Part shown: one piece after another, positions 57,237 through 64,000 of the stretch
Position numbering within the stretch: the first letter of the stretch is position 1
How the letters are laid out: every line of letters begins with the position of its first letter
The notes under the pieces: model-generated
The model's input: the letters and a program-made list of their open reading frames with translations, nothing else
What the model was told of the DNA's origin: nothing
Database searches by the model: none
Made by a program: the position numbers and the translations under genes
Origin: Erodium maritimum
Lineage: Eukaryota; Streptophyta; Magnoliopsida; Geraniales; Geraniaceae
Assembly (NCBI GenBank): GCA_963921825.1
Contig: OY997596.1
Span: 33,843,932 to 33,907,931 of the forward strand
Length of the DNA stretch: 64,000 nucleotides
Direction of reading: 5' to 3'

Positions 57237-57276
<40 letters not shown>
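57046..57276. repeat. Direct repeat pair and (TA)n/(TG)n microsatellite
   Basis: TTCGTAGTTTGCACAATAAG occurs at about 57,084 and 57,191, and CCCACGTGTCAGCA occurs twice. A TA then TG dinucleotide run spans about 57,240-57,276. Confidence 0.75.
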
Positions 57277-59164
57277 GGATATGTACACATAACCTCCCCT
57301 AGTATTGGCTTACTTTCAGATACCCCTCTTAACTTATTTTTCTTTCATATAACCCCCTTAACTATATATGGTTTTCACTTTGGTCTATTTCCGTCCAACA
57401 GCCGTAATTGCTCAAGTGAATTGATGTATTTACCCCCTAATAAATTAAAACCCTAAGACACGACGACTCAGTCGGTCCAAACCTTGTCTTCTCTCGCGCT
57501 TCGTCTTCCTCTTCTCTTTGCGCGCGATTGTGAAGGTTGGAGGACGAATAAGTGGCGGTGGTCGGAGACGTCGTCTACTGTTGCGGAATGGTCTGCTACC
57601 AAGTAAGTGGACTTTCCTATTGATATCATATTTCTCTCATTATGTTTTATATTAGGTTTCGATTTTTGGGTTTCATTTTTTGTTGAATCGGTAGTTAGCT
57701 TTTGAGGATGTAGTCGTGTTTTCTATAGAAACGAAGTCCTGTAAGTACAAAACTGAGAGGTGGGCATAAAACCAAGGCTGAATCTAAAGCATGGGTTTTT
57801 GAAATCCATCATGGGGGGAGAAATAGGAAGGCTTATAAGGGGGGAACTGTGAAATGCTTTGTGGCAGAGGAAGATCTGTGTGGGTACTTTAAGCTGATGG
57901 GGCTAGTTCTAATCCTAGGGTATGAGGGGACTAGCCGAATACATTGGAAGAGGGACTTTTGTGGAGATTAAGAGTGATGAGTGTCTACAAGAGGTTTTGA
58001 GGAAGTACAGAGATCATGACTCCATCCCCCTATACATAGTGGATGGGATTGCTCCTCTACGAATTGTTTCCCCACAAATTCGAGGAGGTAGCAAGGTGGG
58101 TGAGGAGGAGAAGTGTTTAAGGTACAAATCAAAATACAAGAGACATGTATTAAGGGAAAGTGAGGTTGTGTACTATAGTAAGGCGCTGGTGCGTGAACTG
58201 ATCAAGGCAGGATATGATATGTATGAAGATTAGAATGATGATAGGATAGTTGTGGAGATAGTTCCAAGTGGATCTGAGGATGAAGATGAATTAAATATTG
58301 GTGAAGAAGCAGAATTTGAGGTTGATGAAGACGAAAATGTTACGCTAGCTCTTATAACAGGTGAGGAACCTATTGGTGAAGAAGCAAGTCCTAGAGCAAT
58401 TGAGGATCTTAGTGTTGACAATTGCATGATGTTAACAATTGCATGTTCCCATTAGCAATTGCTGTTGTGGAACAGGAGAACAAAAGTTCGTCAGAGTGGT
58501 TCTTACAAAATTTCTTCGACGATTATGGCATGGATGATATGAGGCACTAGGTTTTCATTTCCGACAAGCAAAAGGTACATATTCCTAACTCATGTGAGTT
58601 TAATTATTTGTTTTGCTGATAAAGTTTGCTAACTGTTTATTGTTTTGTAGGGTTTGGTGGAACTGTTTAAGAATTGGCTGCCTCGTGCAGAAAATTGATT
58701 CTGTATGAGGCATATGTTCTCAACTGATATCCAGTCAAATAGGTTGTCTGAGTGCTTCAATAATTGAATTATCAAGGGTAGGGAGAAACCAATATATTAA
58801 TTATAAGAATTTATGAGGAAGAAAATAATGATAATGTTCTACAAAAGGCACCATAAGGTAGAAAAGTTTAGAGGTCAGATATGTCCAAAAATCCTGAAAA
58901 AATTAGAGGAGATCAAATTGAAATATAAGGAATGTACTGTGTTTCCTAGTAGGGCTGGGGTATTTGAGGTCACAGTAGGAAAATCAACATTTGAAGTGAA
59001 CATAGAGCATAGGACATGTACCTGTTTGGACTGGCAGTTGAATGGTATTCCTTGTATGCATGCCATATCCACATGCGCACATCTTAGAATAGAATCGGAG
59101 GATTATGTGCACACTAATTATCGTGTAGAGACATATATGAAAATTTACCAAACCTTTATCAAAC
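57277..59164 (+). mobile_element. MULE relic (second lineage), joined to LTR D
   Basis: Left non-coding sequence with CATAACCTCCCCTAGTATTG may hold the terminus. From about 57,780 come pieces of a MULE transposase in order on the plus strand, ending with the SWIM finger. At 59,165 the sequence becomes gypsy LTR, so the 3' end of the MULE is missing. It is a different lineage from the MULE at 1-2,139. Confidence 0.75.
57780..59164 (+). pseudogene. MULE transposase remnant: N-terminal domain, DDE fragment, SWIM finger
   Basis: WVFEIHHGGRNRKAYKGGTV is the N-terminal domain typical of plant MULEs. It continues in another frame as TFVEIKSDECLQEVLRKY and PLYIVDGIAPLRIV. An acidic linker follows. 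A short DDE-region fragment shows VFISDKQKGLVELFKNWLP (catalytic Asp context) and FCMRHMFSTDIQSNRLSECF. The C-terminus has the SWIM zinc finger CTCLDWQLNGIPCMHAISTC and SEDYVHTNYRVETYMKIYQ. Most of the DDE core is missing, with several stops and frame changes. The last codons before the stop at 59,175 belong to LTR D, not to the MULE. Confidence 0.8.
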
Positions 59165-59559
59165 ACGTAATGTAGACCCCAAATCAGAGACCGAACAACC
59201 ATTCCATTAGTCATACCGACGAGGTAAAGGACAACCCTCACACGATCCCATATGCATTTACTTGTAACTTTCCGCAACCAAACCAATATTCGCTACTCGT
59301 CCCTACCTCAGAAGTTTGCGGGAAAAGTAGTAAAGAGTATGAGCGTTCCGCTCACCTCCACGGATACCCGTTCGATTATGGAATACTAGTAAAGCATCAA
59401 CAACTTACAATTCTTGTAGAGACATATATGAAAAGTAGTAAAGGGGATGAGTATTCCGCTCACCTCAAATACTCGCTCACGTAAGGGAAACCTCGAATGG
59501 GGATCATATTCTCAACTAAGCAAAACACTATTGCTCACCATATCAACATCCCAATTACC

Positions 59560-59850
59560 CGATCACGTAGGGGAAACCTCAAACAACCCACTCACGTGAG
59601 GGAAACCTCAAACCACCCATTCACGTGAGGGAAACCTCAAACAACCCGTTCTCGTAGGGGAAACCTTAAACCACCCGTTCACGTGAGGGAAACCTCAAAC
59701 AACCCACTCACGTGAAGGAAACCTCAAACCACCCGTTCACGTGAGGGAAACCTCGAACAACCCGCTCACGTGAGGGAAAACTCGAACAACCCGCTCACGT
59801 GAGGGAAACCTCAAACCACTCGTTCACGTGAGGGAAACCTCGAACAACCT
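59560..59850. repeat. 29-bp tandem array with eight TCACGTGA palindromes, in LTR D
   Basis: About ten units of CCCACTCACGTGAGGGAAAC followed by CTCAAACAA. Eight keep the perfect TCACGTGA core; the rest have lost it by single changes. CACGTG is the G-box/E-box core bound by plant bHLH and bZIP factors. Units adjoin directly without spacers. Confidence 0.92.
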
Positions 59851-60089
59851 AGTTCGTACGGCGCCACAGCACATCAACCCTAACCCTTCTCCGTGGTGAG
59901 ACCCTCACACAGAGGTGTTGTATCACCACCGTAGGTTATTGATGAGTCTTGAACCCAAGACCTCACCCTTTAACACAGAACTTACGACCTTTGCAAACAA
60001 ACACAATCGTGAACAACGTCCCGCAATATCAACAATATCAACACACACGATGCACGCAAGATCACAAAGGATCAACACACAAACTGCAC

Positions 60090-60450
60090 AACCACAAGCC
60101 TCAGCACTTTACCGATCGCGCGCCGGAAGGTACGACACACCTCACGAGGACCACAACCCTCGGCACTTTACCGATCGCGCATCGGAAGGTACGACACGCC
60201 TCACAGGAATAACTCATGCCTCAGCACTTTACCAATCGCGCGCCGGAAGGTACGACACACCTCACGGGGACCACAGCCCTCGGCACTTTACCGGTCGCGC
60301 ATCGGAAGGTACGACACACCTCTCGGGAACAGCTCAAGCCTCAGCACTTTACCAATCACGCGCTGGAAGGTACGACACACCTCACGGGGAACACAGCCCT
60401 CGTCACTTTACCGGTCGCGCATCGGAAGGTACAACACACCTCTCGGGCAC
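60090..60450. repeat. Composite tandem array, about 120 bp x 3, in LTR D
   Basis: Each unit has two related halves of about 60 bp, one with GCACTTTACCGATCGCGCGC and one with GCACTTTACCGGTCGCGCAT, each followed by GGAAGGTACGACACACCTC. Long frames here are by-products of the repeat length. Confidence 0.9.
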
Positions 60451-62479
60451 AACTCATCTAGGTATCACCAGAACAATCACAATCACAACAAAATATCACA
60501 CAATACTCCGCAAATAGAAAAATTAACATCACGGCAAACTACCACTCAGCAAGTCAGTCAACAACCATACAGGTTCAACACCCCACATGCACTCATGCCA
60601 TACCGTGGCACCCTTTATCGATGGCAAGTCGACAGGCGGGCCAAACCTCCACGCCAATCACACTAATCATACGAAAGCTCAACAACCAGCGAAAATAACA
60701 TAATGACTAGCTACCACTCAGCAAGTCAGTCAACAACCATACAGGTTTAACACCCCACAGGCACTCATGGCCACACACAACCACAATCAGTTCATTAACC
60801 CTACGACACCACCAAGTGCCACATGCATTTCTATTGTTCGACAGGTTCACTCAACCTACGACACCGCCAAGTGTCACATGCAGTTCTATTATTCGACATG
60901 TTTACTTATCCTACGACACCAACAGTGTCACATGCATTTCTACTGTTCGACAAGTTTACTTATCCTACGACACCAACAGTGTCACATGCATTTCTAATGA
61001 TAACTTTCCCTAGTCAAGGCCGATATCCGGCTACTTTTCCCTACCTCGTAACTCTTTCCAAGTCCGATGCTCACGCTCCGCAGTGCTTACGCTCACCCGC
61101 TTAGCCTCCTCTTTCCGCGGTCGGCGGCACGATCTAACAAGATCACAAATTAAAACACTTTTTAAGTACGCAGGCAAAGCTGAGTTTTAATGAAATTGAC
61201 GCCCAAACGCAACCCCGAAAATGTCGATCGCTCCCAAACGTCCCAATTACTCGACATTGTCAACAAAGGGTTCGGAAAAGTCCGATTCGCCCGGCTCGGC
61301 GAATCTGCCCGGGATCGGTAAACACCCCTCCGGGGCTCCGAAAATTCTCATATTTGTTTTTACGATCTTAAAATAATTCGCGTGTTCCAACGCAATCAAC
61401 GGAACTAAATTCCGACGTCCGAGCGATTTAATTCGAATTTAAAGTTTCTAAACCCGATAATTCCAATTTTCCCAATTTAATTCCATAACTTTATACGGGT
61501 TTAAATTATCGACTCGGGGATCGTCCAAGACCACCCGAACACGAAAAACCCGACACCCGAACACGTGGTCCCACCCGGCCACACCGGAAAACACTCAATT
61601 TCGCCCCAAAACGTTCCTAACGAACTCTAAACCTCAACCGTTCAACATTTAATCAATTATAAACGAACACTTAGAAATCAAACGCGTCGAAACGAGGAAA
61701 ATTCGGATTCTTACTGTAGGCAACGACGAGGGGAGCTTGATTATGCAAGAAAATCAACGATCCAACGGTCGGATCGTCGATAAACTCCAACAATCCTTCA
61801 TTTTCTTTCCTTTTCTCTCCTACCCTTTCTCTCTCTTCTTTCTCTCTCTTCTCCCTCTTTTTTTCTGAAATGGCCGTGTACCACTCCTTCTTCCCTTTTA
61901 ATTTTTGTTTCAACCAATAAACACACTAAAAAGACTAAAATGCCCTTAACCTTCCTTTACTTTTAAATTTAAAACCAAAGTTATACTTTTCATTTCCCCT
62001 CCAAACCATCACTTTAATGACAAGTGTCAAGTGGGTCCCACTAGTTAGAAAATATCTTTGTAGATATTTTTCAATCAGATTCGCGAAATTCGGTCGTTTC
62101 GGGCCCCGTACGGGCCCATTTTCCAAGAAATTATAAAATTTCGCGTCTTACAAGGAAACGGCCCAACTAAGACCGCTGTAACGATGGCTAAGCTTTTTGG
62201 AGCCAAAACGGACCTCGAACGGACCAAAACGTAGCTCGGTTGACTTTTTCGGCGAAAAGTCAACTTCCCCGAATTGGTCAAAAAGCTGCCCTGAGTCACC
62301 CAGAACTCACTTTGGTCAGTATTGGGGTCAACTGAAGTCCGATATGACCCTCGGGGCCAATTTAAGGTTCATTTAAATGTACGTCCAAAATTTTAAATAT
62401 TTCCCCGTTTGTTCACCGATTTGACCGGCGTTGACCAGGAGCGGTCCTTACAACTTACCCAACTTAAGGGAATTTCGTC

Positions 62480-63860
62480 CGCTAAATTTAAAACAAACGT
62501 ACTTCCGGAGTCAATCAGGTTGGGGTACTTCGCGCGAACCTCGTCCTCGCGCTCCCACGTCGACTCGGCTTCGCGGTGCCACCACGGTACCTGTCCTAGA
62601 CGGACAGTCTTGCCACACAGGATCTATTCCCGTGGATCCATTTCCCAAACCGGTTTCTCCTTATACGAGACATCACCCGTTACCTCGACATCTGCCCACT
62701 CAATGACGTGCGAGGGGTCCGCATATACTTCCACAAATGGGAAACGTGGATATTCCCAAGCTGCGGTGGCAGTTTAAGTCGGTATGCAACTGATCCCACC
62801 CTACTCAAGACCTCGAAAGGCCCGATACACCGCGGGGCTAACCTGCCTCTGCCGCAGTTGAAACGCACAAGTCCACCTTTCGGACTCACCTCCAGGGATA
62901 CATGGTCATCGACTGCTGACTCGAGAGGTTGGCGCCGTCTGTCAGCACAGCTCCTGCTGACTCTACGCGGTCTTCAACCGCTCACGCTCCGGCTCGACCA
63001 ACTCAGTCGCCTCTCGGGCTAGTTCTAGACCCAGTAAACTCTTATTCCTTACTTCTGCCCAACACACGGGCGATCGACACGGCCTACCATACAACGCTTC
63101 GAACGGTGCCATCCCGATACTGGCCTTAAAGCTGTTGTTGTAGGCGAACTCGGCTAACCGCTCACGAAATCCATCGTGACGTGCTCCCATTTCCACTGTG
63201 CAACCAGCAGTGGCCGCAATAACCCAACGGGACGCTGATGTTCGGCTCTCACCTGCTGACAAGTGAGGCACCGCGATACTAACTCTGCAACCGCTCTCCG
63301 CATCCCGCTCCACCAGAAATATCGCCTGATGTCGCGATATATCTTTGTGCTACCCAAGTGCACTGTAAGACGCGAATGATGTGACCCTCGCAGCACGTCG
63401 TCTCCGCAGCTACGCGGCACGAACAACCCCCCTCGATACTGTAACTCCCAATTAGCACAATGGTCCCAGCCCTCGGCGTCGACACCGCCGGCAACTCTCT
63501 CTCGGACCTCTGTCGTCTCGACATCCTCAGTCTGCGCCTCTAACACTCGGGCAAGCAGTGTGGGCTGAGCCATCAATGAACACATGGCTGCGCCGTCATT
63601 AGTCTCATGTAGCTCAAGCCCAAACGTGCCTCGCCTCTTCATCATGTCCCACTCCCGGACTGATAACTGGTAGTATCTGGATCGCAGATCAATCCTCGAG
63701 AAACATGTCAACCCTCTCAATCGGTCGAACAAATCCTCAATTCTCGGCATAGGGTATCGGTTCTTCACCGTAACCCGGTTCAGTTTCCAGTAGTTTGTAC
63801 ACATCCTCAACGCTCCACTCTTCTTCTTCACGAAGCCTGTTGGCGCTCCACCACGGCGAT
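62480..63860 (-). mobile_element. E2 pol remnants: RT, integrase, chromodomain
   Basis: On the minus strand, in order: RT residues ([20 protein letters not shown], then [17 protein letters not shown]); the integrase zinc region ([26 protein letters not shown]); the integrase core end ([33 protein letters not shown]); the GPFEVLSRVGSVAYRLKLPP connector; and a chromodomain end near 62,500-62,620. Fossil with several breaks. Confidence 0.85.
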
Positions 63861-64000
63861 GTGCTTAGACGGATAACTCCTCCTTTCGGAGCTCGTCGAA
63901 TTGATGCCTCAGCTCAATCAACTCTGCTGGCGCGGATCTGTACGGCGCCAGTGATATCGGTGCAGTCTCTGGCATTAGGTCAATCCCGAACTCGGCCTCG
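63861..64000 (-). mobile_element. E2 pol, start of RT, running off the right edge
   Basis: On the minus strand the frames show an [11 protein letters not shown]-like stretch, the usual entry to gypsy RT (compare E1, [20 protein letters not shown]). Confidence 0.7.

Larger units (their letters stand above)
59165..62452 (-). repeat. Gypsy LTR D: 3' LTR of element E2, truncated
   Basis: On the minus strand it starts TGTAAGGACCGCTCCTGGTC at 62,452, next to the internal region. It matches LTRs A-C through the AAAAGTCAACCGAGC, GGGGCTCCGAAAATTC-like and TCGACATTGTCGGGG-like blocks. It ends abruptly in GGGTCTACATTACGTG (LTR C about 39,676), where the MULE remnant begins. It lacks the last few hundred bases of the LTR. 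Unlike B and C it carries two extra arrays (59,560-59,850 and 60,090-60,450). Confidence 0.88.
59165..64000 (-). mobile_element. Ty3/gypsy chromovirus E2, Tekay/Del-type, 3' part
   Basis: 3' LTR D plus 1.5 kb of internal region on the minus strand. The 5' part lies beyond the right edge. It belongs to the solo-LTR family of this window and so shows which autonomous element made LTRs A, B and C. The coding part is a fossil with several breaks and looks older than E1. It shares pol organisation with E1 but is clearly diverged. Confidence 0.88.

Noticed and set aside
59560-59850. CRISPR-like array of 29-bp repeats
   Set aside because: The units touch each other without spacers, the DNA is plant, and there is no cas gene; it is a plain tandem array within an LTR.

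Overview
The window looks like gene-poor, repeat-packed DNA from a flowering plant, probably a eudicot. The evidence is long Ty3/gypsy chromovirus LTRs, an Angela-like Ty1/copia element, L1-type LINEs, plant MULE, hAT and PIF/Harbinger DNA transposons, MITEs, and a DUF1985/Ulp1-type protease relic. I found no intact single-copy host gene, no tRNA or rRNA gene and no CRISPR array. The species cannot be named from the sequence.

Layout, left to right. 1-3,249: a MULE on the minus strand, running off the left edge, lies against a truncated gypsy-family LTR. 3,421-4,453: a long TAA microsatellite carries a MITE and a LINE-type 3' fragment. 4,505-7,801: two generations of PIF/Harbinger ORF1, the newer one inside a candidate terminal-repeat element. 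9,623-21,043: an almost complete Tekay/Del-type gypsy element with two 3 kb LTRs. 21,845-33,677: a solo LTR of a related gypsy family, split by a very young copia element (24,256-32,716). 33,683-36,490: unassigned DNA, two MITEs and a LINE RNase H relic. 37,023-40,132: a second solo LTR with perfect target duplications, inside a GC-rich unrecognised block.

41,668-49,700 is the most unusual part. A 5'-truncated L1-type LINE sits inside a MITE. Next to it are two retroposed units, head to head, that each encode only an RRM plus AT-hook-like protein. Both have A-rich LINE-like tails and perfect target duplications (17 bp and 10 bp). A third 3' fragment of the same family lies at 4.2 kb. They resemble the ORF1 of RRM-type plant LINEs with no ORF2 attached, like mammalian half-L1 (HAL1) elements, and are my main candidate for something undescribed.

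50,583-53,636 is a decayed DUF1985 plus Ulp1 (C48) protease gene with two recognisable introns and Ser where the catalytic Cys is expected. 54,423-55,122 is a hAT derivative with an 8-bp target duplication. 55,216-55,812 is a Pro-rich then very acidic reading frame with two stops. 56,080-57,276 holds minisatellites and a GC-rich fold-back. 57,277-59,164 is a MULE relic joined directly to the truncated 3' LTR of a second gypsy element on the minus strand (59,165 to beyond 64,000). The elements do not form a pathway. What links them is nesting: the insertions give a relative order of events, and several elements (solo LTRs, ORF1-only units, broken copia with matching LTRs) depended on recombination or on enzymes supplied from elsewhere.
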